From assembly GCF_965208485.1 (NCBI RefSeq), contig NZ_OZ242344.1, positions 930,001 through 994,000 on the forward strand: 64,000 nucleotides of DNA, written 5' to 3'. Position numbers and translations under genes: made by a program. Below, piece by piece: positions 25,446-33,643 of this stretch. The stretch is from Poriferisodalis sp965208485. Its GTDB lineage: Bacteria; Actinomycetota; Acidimicrobiia; Acidimicrobiales; Poriferisodalaceae. The notes beneath the pieces were generated by a model that worked only from the letters and a program-made list of their open reading frames with translations, had not been told where the DNA came from and searched no databases. The first letter of the stretch is position 1. Each line of letters begins with the position of its first letter.

Positions 25446-25588
25446 GGCAGGCGCCGAGACCGCCGTGCCACCCGGACTGCAACGCTCTGAGTCTGGCGGC
25501 GGCTCGGTTTGTCGGTCGCTGGCCTCTGCGGGGGTGGTTTGCCGGGCAGCGTCGGCACCGACGGACCCGAGCAATTAGCCTGTTTCCG

Positions 25589-27178
25589 ATGGTCCGAACG
25601 CAGCGTCAGGGCGCGACAGCCAGGACGCTCTCATGCGTCCTGCGTGCAGTCGCTGCGGCCTTGCTGCTCGGGGTGCTGGCGGCACAGCCCTCGAGCGCGC
25701 AGCCGTTCGTCGGGAGCACGCCGCAAACGGTGCTGGCGTTGGCCTCAGCCGGTTCCTTGGCTGATGTGGGCGTGGCTGGGGGCCTCGTAGCGTCGGGCGG
25801 TGCGGACGCAGTGGTGCTGACGGAGCCCGACGGGACACTGAGCGCTGCGGCAGAGAGCATGATTCGCGAGGTCTCGCCGGAGCGCATGGTCATCGTGGGC
25901 GGCACCGCAGTGGTGCCCGATGCGACGCAGGCCCGTCTGCGCGCACTCGCCCCAAGGGCAACCGTGTCGCGTCGTCGGGGCACTGATCGTTCCGCGACTG
26001 CTGCCGTGGTTGCGGCTGCCGCCTTGGCGGGGCGCCCGAACGCAACGGTGGTGATGGCGAACGGCTGGTCGCTGGCTGATGTGGGAGTCGCCGCTTCCTT
26101 CGTCGCAGCAGGCGGCGGGCACGCGGTGCTGTACTTCGGCGCCGACGGGCTCAGCAACGCCACAGCGGCAGTGCTGCGCACCTCATCGGTGGCTGAGCTC
26201 GTCGGGATCGGCGGCACTGCGGCCCTGCCGGAGGAGCACCTGCGAGCAGCCCAGCGGGCGGCGGGTCTCACCGCTTCGCGGCGACTGTCGGGCGCGGATC
26301 GCTTCCGCACCGCGACACGCGCGGCGCGTGATGCTGCGGGGAGCTGTCTGGAAGCCGCTGTGATCGCGGACGGCTGGTCCGACACCGATGTCGGAGTGGC
26401 TGCGGCACTGGCTGCGGCGTTGGGCAACAGCGCGGTGCTGTACACCGACGGCGACGACAGCGCGCCCACCACGACAGTGGCTGCCTTGCGATACCTGAAG
26501 CCGAATCGGGTACTCGCAGTAGGCACCACATCCAGCATCAGCGCCACGCTGTTCGAGTCGTTCGATGCCTACAGCGACACAACTGCACGGATGACCGACG
26601 CGGTGGCGGCGGCACGCACAGCAATCAGGGGGCCTACCAGCGACTGCCAGACAACCAGCGCCGACAGCTACATCCCGCCGTTCATCGGCTCACCCAACAC
26701 CACAACACCACCCAACACCACAACACCACCCAACACCACAACACCACCCGACACCACAACATCACCCACGCAGAACCAGCCACGCGTACAGCCTCTCGCC
26801 GTGCCCCAGCTCGACGGGACAACCTTCGAGACAGCCGCTCTTGTCGGCAGCGATGTGTTGCTGTGGTTCTGGGCGCCGTGGTGACCGACCTGCCGCCGAG
26901 AGGCGCCTGCGGTCGCAGCGTTGAAGACACAGCACGGGAGCAACCTGGTGCTCATCGGCATACCCGGACGCGCCGACATCTCTGACATGAGGTCATTCGT
27001 CAGCACTCATGGACTCGGCCACATGCCGCATCTCCCCGACGAGGACGGCGAACTGTGGCGGACGTATGGCGTCTCCTACCAGCCCCGCTGGTTGCTGATC
27101 CGCTCAGATGGCACTGAGGAATCAGGAGGCGGAGCAATTCCCGCCTCAGTCGTGACCGACGCCCTCACCCCGGGCTGA
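25589..27178 (+). CDS. CWB2-thioredoxin fusion with in-frame TGA at the active-site cysteine
   Basis: One frame of 530 codons runs from ATG 25589 to TGA 27176-27178, interrupted only by a TGA at 26882-26884 (codon 432). Order: signal peptide (residues 1-38, 'VAAALLLGVLAAQPSSAQ'); CWB2-type repeats to about 350 ('MANGWSLADVGVAASF', 'ADGWSDTDVGVAAALAA'); a Thr/Pro/Asn linker from an 18-bp DNA repeat; and a TlpA/MPT53-like thioredoxin domain. Around the TGA the protein reads 'VLLWFWAPW-[TGA]-PTCRREAPAV', so TGA replaces the first Cys of WCPTC, and the domain continues undamaged for ~98 residues. It could encode selenocysteine (W-U-P-T-C) in a wall-bound disulfide oxidoreductase. The alternative is a recent nonsense mutation truncating the redox domain. 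Confidence 0.7.
26693..26764. repeat. Four 18-bp tandem repeats encoding a Thr/Pro linker
   Basis: The unit CCCAACACCACAACACCA occurs three times perfectly from 26693 and once more with two differences, ending at 26764. It encodes NTTTPP-type hexapeptides linking the CWB2 part to the thioredoxin domain. An 18-bp period keeps frame when copies are gained or lost. Confidence 0.92.
26894..26918 (+). promoter_or_regulatory. SECIS-like hairpin region after the in-frame TGA
   Basis: Two small GC stems follow the TGA: CGCC-GAGA-GGCG (26894-26905) and CTGC-GGTC-GCAG (26907-26918). The second has a 4-bp stem and a GGTC loop beginning 26 nt after the TGA. That meets the loose bacterial SECIS pattern as I recall it (short stem, loop starting with G, roughly 16-37 nt from UGA), and its loop resembles the GGUC loop of E. 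coli fdhF. Such stems are common by chance in high-GC DNA, so this is suggestive only. Confidence 0.35.
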
Positions 27179-27407
27179 CAAGGTCGTCTTTCTGCTCGGT
27201 GTGTCCCACGGTGCGTGGCCATTCACGGCCTCCGGCACGCTTCGGGGAGACGAACGCGCCGACGCGGAGGCACTGGCAGCCACGAAGCTCTTCGTAGCGA
27301 TGACTCGCGCCCGGGATGCGCTCTATGTCGTGTGCAGTGAGAAGCCTCATTCGCTCATCGATACGGGGCGAGAGCACTTCGAGACCATCCGCTACCCGAC
27401 TGCGTGA
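27177..27407 (+). pseudogene. UvrD/PcrA-type helicase C-terminal fragment
   Basis: Translation from the end of the thioredoxin gene reads 'DKVVFLLGVSHGAWP' and then 'LAATKLFVAMTRARDALYVV', helicase motif VI (VAxTRA) of SF1A helicases, ending 'FETIRYPTA'. Only the last ~75 residues remain; all ATP-binding motifs are missing. A gene remnant. Confidence 0.7.
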
Positions 27408-27460
27408 GGCCCTGCAGCCACCCGCGTCGACCCTCAGGGACGCCACCGCGGCTATGCAGC

Positions 27461-27646
27461 TAGTGTCCTGAGTGGCTAGTTGATCGCGTTTTGGTGTCGG
27501 TTGCGCCATCATGATTCCTTCGCCGATGACCGGAGGCTGTGATGGGTGTTCGACGGCAACGGCCGACTGTGCCGGTGGTGCTGAGCGACGGCGAGCGCGA
27601 GACGCTGGAGCCGTTATGTGCACCGAATTCCCCACTCAGGACACTA
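27461..27646 (+). mobile_element. IS630-family remnant/MITE with perfect inverted repeats and TA flanks
   Basis: TAGTGTCCTGAGTG at 27461-27474 is the exact reverse complement of CACTCAGGACACTA at 27633-27646: 12-bp inverted repeats bounded by TA, the target duplication of IS630/Tc1 elements. The 186-bp interior has a GTG-preceded start of a transposase-like protein ('MGVRRQRPTVPVVLSDGERE', the IS630 N-terminal style) that soon ends. It is an internally deleted copy. Its right TA supplies the TAG stop codon of the neighbouring DUF4143 gene. Confidence 0.85.
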
Positions 27647-28936
27647 GACGGTCAGGGCCGACAGGGGCAGGACGGCGACACCGTCGGGACGGCCATAGCC
27701 ATAGCCGCTGGCAGTTATCACCACTTTGCGCGCCGGGGGGCCGGTGAGCGCGCTGTCCACCTTGCCGCACACCCGGTTCAGCGTCCCAGCGGCTTCGTCG
27801 ACGGCATTCATCGAGCCGAGCTTGACCTCGACGGCCATCCATCGGCCGTCTCCCCAGTCCACGATGGCGTCGATCTCATCGCCGTGGGAATCCCGGTAGT
27901 GCCAGACCGAGGCTTCATGAGCCTGCGCATACACCCGCAGGTCGCGGACAACCAGCGACTCGAACAAGAAACCGAACGTCTTGAGGTCAGAGAGCAGACG
28001 ATTCGGACCGGCGCGCAGGGCAGCGGCGGCAAGCGACGGATCCACGAGGTGTCTCTTGGGCGATTTCTGCAGCCGAGCCCGAGACCGGAGGCTCGCTGAC
28101 CACGACGGGACGTCCTCGGTCACGAACAGCGCTGTGAGCGCATCCAGATAGGCGGCAGTCGTGCGCTGATCCTGGGCCTGGACTCCCTCAGCGACTCCCC
28201 CGGTGTCGGATGCCAGCTTGGCGATGGATGCCGTCGTCGACGTGTTCCGAGCAATCGACGCGAGCAGGCGGCCCACCTTCTGCGGGTCCCGCCGCCTGCC
28301 GCCCTCGCTCCCGAACTGGGAAACGTCAACACGTGCTATCTCGTTCAGATACGAACGCAGACGCCGCTGAGCCGGCACGACGGCGAGCCCCAGGTGCTCC
28401 GGCCAGCCGCCGCGGCACAGTGCTTCGGCAATGTCGGGAACCCCGAGGTCCGGGCGACCCGCAACGCATGGCGCTCCATTGACCAGATCGCCGAGCGAGA
28501 CCTCCCGAGTCGAGGCCCCCGATTCGGACAGCGACATCGGGCGCAGGCGAATCCGCATGATCCGTCCTGCCCCGGAGTGGCGGATGCCGTCGTCGGCCAA
28601 GCGGGCCGTGCCGGTGAGAATGAAGCGTCCGTGGCGGCGCTCCTCGTCCGACAGGTGACGGATGCTGTTCCAGATCTCAGGGACGATCTGCCACTCGTCG
28701 ATCAGCCGCGGCTCGCGTCCGTCCAAGAACTGCCGTGGCAGCAGCCGGGCCTGCTCGCGCGCCTGCTCGTCCTGCTCGAACGACGCCTCGCTGCGGGCAT
28801 GGCGCCGAGCGGTCCAGGTCTTCCCGCAGGCCTTGGCGCCTTCGACGACGACCACCGGCGTGCTCGCCAGCGCTTCGGAAATCTCGCCGTCGACAACCCG
28901 TTCGACGTAGCCGACCGGCGTGAGCGTGGCGTCCAC
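27644..28936 (-). CDS. AAA ATPase with DUF4143 domain
   Basis: A 430-residue member of the widespread AAA_14-DUF4143 family. The Walker A is 'EGAKACGKTWTARR', the Walker B-like segment 'EPRLIDEWQ', sensor region 'RFILTGTARL', and the C-terminal nuclease-like DUF4143 region contains 'HYRDSHGDEIDAIVD' and 'VEVKLG' (a D..ExK pattern). Biological role is not established; these genes are often in variable genomic regions. The start is GTG at 28936. The upstream 28940-29000 stretch is strikingly AT-rich for this genome and probably holds its promoter. Its TAG stop lies in the terminal TA of the IS630-type element, so the natural last residues may have been trimmed. Confidence 0.85.
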   Translation of the reverse strand: MDATLTPVGYVERVVDGEISEALASTPVVVVEGAKACGKTWTARRHARSEASFEQDEQAREQARLLPRQFLDGREPRLIDEWQIVPEIWNSIRHLSDEERRHGRFILTGTARLADDGIRHSGAGRIMRIRLRPMSLSESGASTREVSLGDLVNGAPCVAGRPDLGVPDIAEALCRGGWPEHLGLAVVPAQRRLRSYLNEIARVDVSQFGSEGGRRRDPQKVGRLLASIARNTSTTASIAKLASDTGGVAEGVQAQDQRTTAAYLDALTALFVTEDVPSWSASLRSRARLQKSPKRHLVDPSLAAAALRAGPNRLLSDLKTFGFLFESLVVRDLRVYAQAHEASVWHYRDSHGDEIDAIVDWGDGRWMAVEVKLGSMNAVDEAAGTLNRVCGKVDSALTGPPARKVVITASGYGYGRPDGVAVLPLSALTV

Positions 28937-29104
28937 GACCCGCAGCGTAACATTTCTAGCTGGTTCAATGTCATAATTTATTTTTTCTAAATGTCACAGT
29001 TTCTATTCGCATCGCCTTGGCGAGGCCGTTGCCGGACGGCCTCGAAGAAGCTCTGAGGCCGTTGCGGGCCAACACGCTCCGGCCCAGCCGCGAGGACTAC
29101 GACG

Positions 29105-29380
29105 ATGTCACGAGTTGGCGGATCGGCGGGACCTACCCCATCGGCCCTGCCTCAAGCGTCACCGGAGCGGACAGAACAGCTCGCTCGACATCTGACCCGC
29201 GCTGCCGTGAGAATCGCCGAGATCACCATGGAGCACCTGCTGGGAGCAGGCGCGGACCTTGGCGACGAAGACCTGCGCGCCTGCCAGAACCGCCTGCTGG
29301 CAGCACAAGCGGTCTTGGCCTCCGGCGATGTGGTGACCGGTGCCGATCCGAGTGTCACCACCGCCGCTCGACGCAGTTGA
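29105..29380 (+). CDS. Small helical hypothetical protein
   Basis: A 91-residue frame with amphipathic helical composition ('LARHLTRAAVRIAEITMEHL', 'DLRACQNRLLAAQAVLASGD'). No family recognised. A different frame just upstream (29017-29140) reads 'LEEALRPLRANTLRPSRED', which also looks like old coding sequence, so this ORF may be the surviving tail of a frameshifted gene. No ribosome binding site is clear. Confidence 0.35.
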   Translation: MSRVGGSAGPTPSALPQASPERTEQLARHLTRAAVRIAEITMEHLLGAGADLGDEDLRACQNRLLAAQAVLASGDVVTGADPSVTTAARRS

Positions 29381-29466
29381 GGGCAGACCGGGATCCACCG
29401 CACGGTGCGCTCACGCGCATGGCCGCCGAAGTGGCGGCGCGCGAAGCCGCCCGAGGCAACGCTGCA

Positions 29467-29596
29467 AGCCCTGATTTTTCGCGAGAATTGCTCTACACGC
29501 ATCGTCGCAGGCCAGAGGGGCCTTTCCGCGAACCCCAACAAACCCAGTCCCACACTCGCAAAAAATCAGGGCTAGAGGAAAATCAGGGCTAGAGGA
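29467..29596. repeat. Inverted repeat with 17-bp tandem duplication
   Basis: AGCCCTGATTTTT (29467-29479) is inverted as AAAAATCAGGGCT (29561-29573). Directly at the right arm AAATCAGGGCTAGAGGA occurs twice in perfect tandem (29563-29579 and 29580-29596). The 80-bp interior encodes, on the minus strand, a scrap with paired cysteines ('CECGTGFVG...CDDACRA') like a small zinc ribbon. It may be a miniature element or a hairpin-forming scar. Confidence 0.7.
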
Positions 29597-29727
29597 ATGG
29601 TGCGACGGTCTGGGAGGAATCGCTAGCACGGCACGTCAGCGGTGCCACGGAGATTCAACAGCGGCCAATCGGCGCCAAGAGCGAATCAGTTGCCCTCAGC
29701 CATGGGCGCTACGACGAACGTGTCGAG

Positions 29728-30135
29728 TTGACTTCGCTCGTCGGCGACGTAACGCCTGAGTCCACTTTCGTGACGCTCGACGGGGCAACGCTTGAGAGCC
29801 TGTCCACCATGACATCACCTCGAGTGCCCGAATCCGGAGAGCCGCTCATCACCTATAACCACAGGCATCCGTTCTGCCAGCGCAACGCAGAATGGCCGGC
29901 CTTCAGACCCGACATGGCGACAGCGCTCAATTGGCGACCCGACGGCACTCAGCCCGGCACATGGCTCACTCGGGATGGGATCCCTGCCGTCGAGACTGTC
30001 CTGGTGGGCCGACGGCCTTACGAACATCCATCACTCGTAGGCCCCGTTACGGCTCATCTGACCGCCACACGCGGCAGTTACGACGATATCGAGGAAGCCG
30101 CACGCGAAAGTGCGCACCGAGCCATACACCTCTGA
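29728..30135 (+). CDS. Hypothetical protein, probably 5'-truncated
   Basis: A 135-residue frame from a TTG at 29728, with Trp, His and Asp residues distributed like a folded protein ('YNHRHPFCQRNAEWPAFRPD', 'DGIPAVETVLVGRRPYEHP'). The same frame stays open and plausible upstream to a TAG inside the 17-bp tandem repeat ('WEESLARHVSGATEI...'), but has no ATG/GTG there. The original gene probably began further left and was cut by the repeat. No family recognised. Confidence 0.4.
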   Translation: MTSLVGDVTPESTFVTLDGATLESLSTMTSPRVPESGEPLITYNHRHPFCQRNAEWPAFRPDMATALNWRPDGTQPGTWLTRDGIPAVETVLVGRRPYEHPSLVGPVTAHLTATRGSYDDIEEAARESAHRAIHL

Positions 30136-30160
30136 AGCTGATCACAGAGATTCCTGACTT

Positions 30161-30263
30161 GGGGTCCGCCATCAGTCAAGTCGCGTGATTCTCCCCCATG
30201 CGCAGGTCTCTGACCTGCGGAAATGCGTGAGCGGATCACGCGACTTAAGACGCGGCGGACCCC
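30161..30263. repeat. 101-bp palindromic repeat, copy B (MITE-like)
   Basis: Second copy of the element at 10932-11032, in the same orientation, with one base difference in 101 bp. Here the terminal inverted repeats extend to 10 bp (GGGGTCCGCC and GGCGGACCCC). It lies between the hypothetical gene and the 3' end of the type IIG-like methyltransferase gene, where it could also act as a transcription terminator for the minus-strand gene. Confidence 0.88.
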
Positions 30264-30299
30264 TTGGGTCCCACTTGGCGTGGATCTCCGCTGTTGGGC

Positions 30300-33248
30300 T
30301 CAGGCCGGGGCGGCGGGCGGCGGGCGGCGGCTTGGCGCTGGCCCGCTGGGGGCTGCGTAGTCGGGCAGCATCTCTGCCACAACGTCTGTCAATGCTGTGC
30401 GTGGCGCTGTCGGCCGTTGCTCGGCCTCTCGGGCGGCGACCACGATTCGAGCGTGGAGCGCGGAGTCCGGATCGAAGGCCGGCACCGGGACGTGTTTCAA
30501 GGGGTTGGTGTCGAAATGAAGTTTCGAGGTCTTTGATTCTCGCCAAGCGTCTTGCAGGCACTCGGCGTTGAGCACTCCCGTGAGATACAACGCTTCTTCG
30601 GGCGAGGCGGCGACGTACCAGTAGCACTTGTCGTCAGCGACGAGATCGGCCGGTCCTCGGCAGGCCCGCAGCGAGTCGCCGGACTTGTTGTAGAACACCT
30701 TGCACTTGTGCTCGGATGATTCCGCTGCAAGCTGGTTTGTGAGTGTGCGCTGGAAGTCGACGTTGTCCGACAGTGTCGCGCCGGCTGTCTTGGCCCGATC
30801 GCGCGCATAGCGGGCTTCGGCAATGGTCCAGTAACCGTGGGCGCGCGGCAATGACGTCCGGAACTCGGGGTCGTTCAGTGCCATGACCGCTCGGCGACCC
30901 TCGGCGAGCGGCGCGATGAGCCAGGCATCGGGTGAGCACACGAACGGCTCGAGTGTCTGCGCGCGCAGCGTTCTCACCAGCGCTGCGGTCTCGACGACAG
31001 CTTCGTAGCTCACGCCTTTCCATGGTGGCTTCGTGGACGCTTTCGTCTGCACCGTGGCGGTGTCGTTGTCGCCGGCCTGTATTGGGTCGAGTGCTAGGCA
31101 CAGTCCCAGCGGCGAGGCCACTGCACCGCGGCGGAATCGGCGTGAGTACGGCGACGGCTTGCTCTCGCGGCGCACGATCTCGGTCACTGTCGGGGCTTCG
31201 GGGTCGCCTGAGTACTGCAGCAGCATCGCGTCGTGCCAATCGGGGGCGCCTTCGCCAAGCCGTCTGCCGACGACGACGCAGGTGCCGTTGGGTGCATGCC
31301 GAAACGGCGGCGGCTCCACGTCGTCGAGACTCGCGACGTAGTCGAAGCCGACCTTCGTGCCGCCCCAGCTTCCCGAGCGCCACGATTCCCATGTTTGGTT
31401 GATGAGCGCGCTGCCGGGCAGCACGAGGCCGAAGGCTCCGTTGTCTCCTAGGTACAGATCGGCCGCGCGCGCCGAGAACACCGACGCCAAGTCGCCTTTC
31501 GCCGACCACCTCGCCTTCGGCCGCAACCCATAGCGTTCGCTGAGCGTCGCCAATTGATCCTTGCGTGTTCCCGCCGGCGTGTCATTGGCGACCAGCCACG
31601 GCGGGTTGGCGACGATGGCCATCACCTTGTTGCGCGCCAGCGCGGACGGCGCGACCTGGTTGCCGATGTGCCAGCGCCAGACATGATCGCCCTCGTCGGC
31701 CACAGCATCCGACAGCTGAGCCACCGCCTCGCTGAGCAAGGCCTGCGTCTCGGCATCTTCCGCATCGAGGCTGCGCTCGCCCACCGCAACATCGACCAGC
31801 GTGCGTACCAGCACCTCAGCACGCGGCGACTCGATGACCTCAGCCGGGATGTCGATGCGCTGACCTTGCGCCGACGTCAGCCCGAGCGTGCCCTGCATGT
31901 TCTGCTGTGCCTGCTCTGAGTGCAGCAGCGCGTCGGCGAGATAGACACGCAGCGGCACCATTCCGCCGGGCGGCAACGCCGTGGCCAGCGTCGCCGTGGC
32001 CATCTCGACGGCGACGGGATGCACATCGAGCCCGGTCACCATCGCGGCCACGATCTCCCTGGTCCGTCCCGCAAGCAGCGGGTGCGCTGAACGGATGCGC
32101 TTGGCAACTGCTCTGGCCGACCAGAACAGAAACGTGCCAGAACCGCACGCCGGGTCCAAGACCGAGAACGCACCCTGTTCTGCTGCTTCGGAAGCCGGCT
32201 CGGCTTCTAGCGTCCGCGCTGCAGCTTCAATAGCGGCGTCCAAGCGGGCGGGGTCCCTCACGAGCACCTGATCCACGACATCAGCCGCCAGCCAGTCCGG
32301 CGTGTAGTACTCGCCGAATTCCTTGCGGTCGTCACGGTCGATCAGATCGTGATACAGCTCCTTCAGCAAATCCCGATCTGCCGCACGCCAGTCATACTGA
32401 GACACGCTGCTGGCCAAGCGCTCCAAGAGATCGACGCCCCCATCGAAATCGCCGAGCCACGCGCAGAACCCATCGGCGACAGCCTCGGGCAGCTCATCGA
32501 CGAGCGACCCGTCCTGCGCCGCAAGCACGATCATCCGGGCCGCGACGACGAGCATCGTGTGCTCAGCGAAGTTGTGCGCCTGACCGATCGCGCCCGGCCC
32601 GACCAAGCCAGACCCCTGAAGCGTGCGCCGCCACAAACCGAACTTCGTCTCATAGAACGGCTCGGTCTCCACTGTCGGCAACAGCACCCGCAGCTCAGCC
32701 AGAAACGGGTCGAACAGCGTCCGCAACGGCGAAGGAGGCGCTGGCGCTCCGCGACGCTCCGGAGGCGCCAGATGCTCAACGACGAACTGGCCGAAAGCGC
32801 CTGCATCGTCCGCAAAGACCACCCCCTGAACGTGCGGCAACGTCACCAAGCTGCCCGCACCAGACGACCCGCCAGGCGCCGCTTGCCACTCCCAGCCCCA
32901 CCACACACGGCCGTCGGTCAAGAATCCCCGCCAAGGCCGCTGGCTGCCGAGATCCAAATGACGATCCGCGAACGCCTCGACATAGCGGGCGACCTGACCG
33001 AATTGCGTCTCGCCCGCTCCGCTCCTGAGCCGCTCCGGGCCTGCCTCGCCACGTGCCTTCGTCTCGATGACTACTTGATACTCGTGACACACCAGATCCG
33101 CCGCACCAGTGCCCGCCCGCGCCTCCAACGCATAATCGCCAGCACCGAGCTCGGCCAACAGATTCGCCAGCCTGCGACGAATGTCCTGCTCGCCTACGGC
33201 ACCCAACAGCTCCGCCAACTGCTTCCCGGCACGCTCATCGCTCGACAT
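30300..33248 (-). CDS. Type IIG-like restriction endonuclease / N6-adenine methyltransferase
   Basis: A 982-residue protein. The first ~200 residues resemble a PD-(D/E)xK nuclease ('GTGAADLVCHEYQVVIETKA', with D..ExK). The middle has SAM motif I 'VLDPACGSGTFLFWSA' and the catalytic motif IV 'IVANPPWLVAND' (NPPW), typical of N6-adenine methylases of the Eco57I group. The C-terminal ~350 residues would be target recognition ('LHFDTNPLKHVPVPAF'). Cleavage and modification in one chain would make a self-contained restriction system. ATG 33248 follows a G-rich GGGGGGGA; the longer upstream open frame is non-coding filler. No separate S or R gene is present. Confidence 0.82.
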   Translation of the reverse strand: MSSDERAGKQLAELLGAVGEQDIRRRLANLLAELGAGDYALEARAGTGAADLVCHEYQVVIETKARGEAGPERLRSGAGETQFGQVARYVEAFADRHLDLGSQRPWRGFLTDGRVWWGWEWQAAPGGSSGAGSLVTLPHVQGVVFADDAGAFGQFVVEHLAPPERRGAPAPPSPLRTLFDPFLAELRVLLPTVETEPFYETKFGLWRRTLQGSGLVGPGAIGQAHNFAEHTMLVVAARMIVLAAQDGSLVDELPEAVADGFCAWLGDFDGGVDLLERLASSVSQYDWRAADRDLLKELYHDLIDRDDRKEFGEYYTPDWLAADVVDQVLVRDPARLDAAIEAAARTLEAEPASEAAEQGAFSVLDPACGSGTFLFWSARAVAKRIRSAHPLLAGRTREIVAAMVTGLDVHPVAVEMATATLATALPPGGMVPLRVYLADALLHSEQAQQNMQGTLGLTSAQGQRIDIPAEVIESPRAEVLVRTLVDVAVGERSLDAEDAETQALLSEAVAQLSDAVADEGDHVWRWHIGNQVAPSALARNKVMAIVANPPWLVANDTPAGTRKDQLATLSERYGLRPKARWSAKGDLASVFSARAADLYLGDNGAFGLVLPGSALINQTWESWRSGSWGGTKVGFDYVASLDDVEPPPFRHAPNGTCVVVGRRLGEGAPDWHDAMLLQYSGDPEAPTVTEIVRRESKPSPYSRRFRRGAVASPLGLCLALDPIQAGDNDTATVQTKASTKPPWKGVSYEAVVETAALVRTLRAQTLEPFVCSPDAWLIAPLAEGRRAVMALNDPEFRTSLPRAHGYWTIAEARYARDRAKTAGATLSDNVDFQRTLTNQLAAESSEHKCKVFYNKSGDSLRACRGPADLVADDKCYWYVAASPEEALYLTGVLNAECLQDAWRESKTSKLHFDTNPLKHVPVPAFDPDSALHARIVVAAREAEQRPTAPRTALTDVVAEMLPDYAAPSGPAPSRRPPPAAPA

Positions 33249-33384
33249 GGCATCCCCCCCGAAAATGCGGCTGGCCCTCAGTCGAGCATCACTCTCGCGC
33301 CACGGTGTCACACCCAAGAGTGCACCGTACCGGAGCACAACCACCCAGACGAGGACGATGCGGGGCGAGATAGGCGACTGTGCG

Positions 33385-33495
33385 GTTTCGGGGACCGCGG
33401 GGCGTGCCATACACCAGTGCGAGGCGCTGAACACTCGGCACACAGTGATCCGCATCGTTTCGGGGACCGCGGGGCGTGTCAAACACCAATGCGAG
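33385..33495. repeat. ~39-bp direct repeat pair upstream of the type IIG gene
   Basis: Two copies starting GTTTCGGGGACCGCGGGGCG lie at 33385-33424 and 33457-33495, differing at a few positions, spaced 72 bp. They sit in the 590-bp interval 33249-33837, which otherwise has only a small ORF scrap at its right end. Promoter elements for the minus-strand type IIG gene are not obvious. Confidence 0.75.
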
Positions 33496-33643
33496 TCCCG
33501 CCAGCGCGGCTTGTCGCAAGTCCGCCTCTCCGGCGGCTTGCCGCGGCGGAAGAAAGCTGAGACCGCGTCTCGTCTTCCGTCACCGAGACCTGCGCCTACT
33601 GCGTGAGGATCAGGCTCGGGTCCAGGCTTCAGCTTCAGCCGGC

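Noticed and set aside
26882..26884. Genome-wide reassignment of TGA (code 4/25)
   Set aside because: TGA terminates many intact genes here at the expected family ends, so a general sense codon is excluded; only a local recoding is possible.
1..33248. A single DISARM-type system formed by the edge helicase and the 30-kb methylase
   Set aside because: The two genes are 29 kb apart with unrelated metabolic genes between them, and DrmA/B/C-like genes were not seen.
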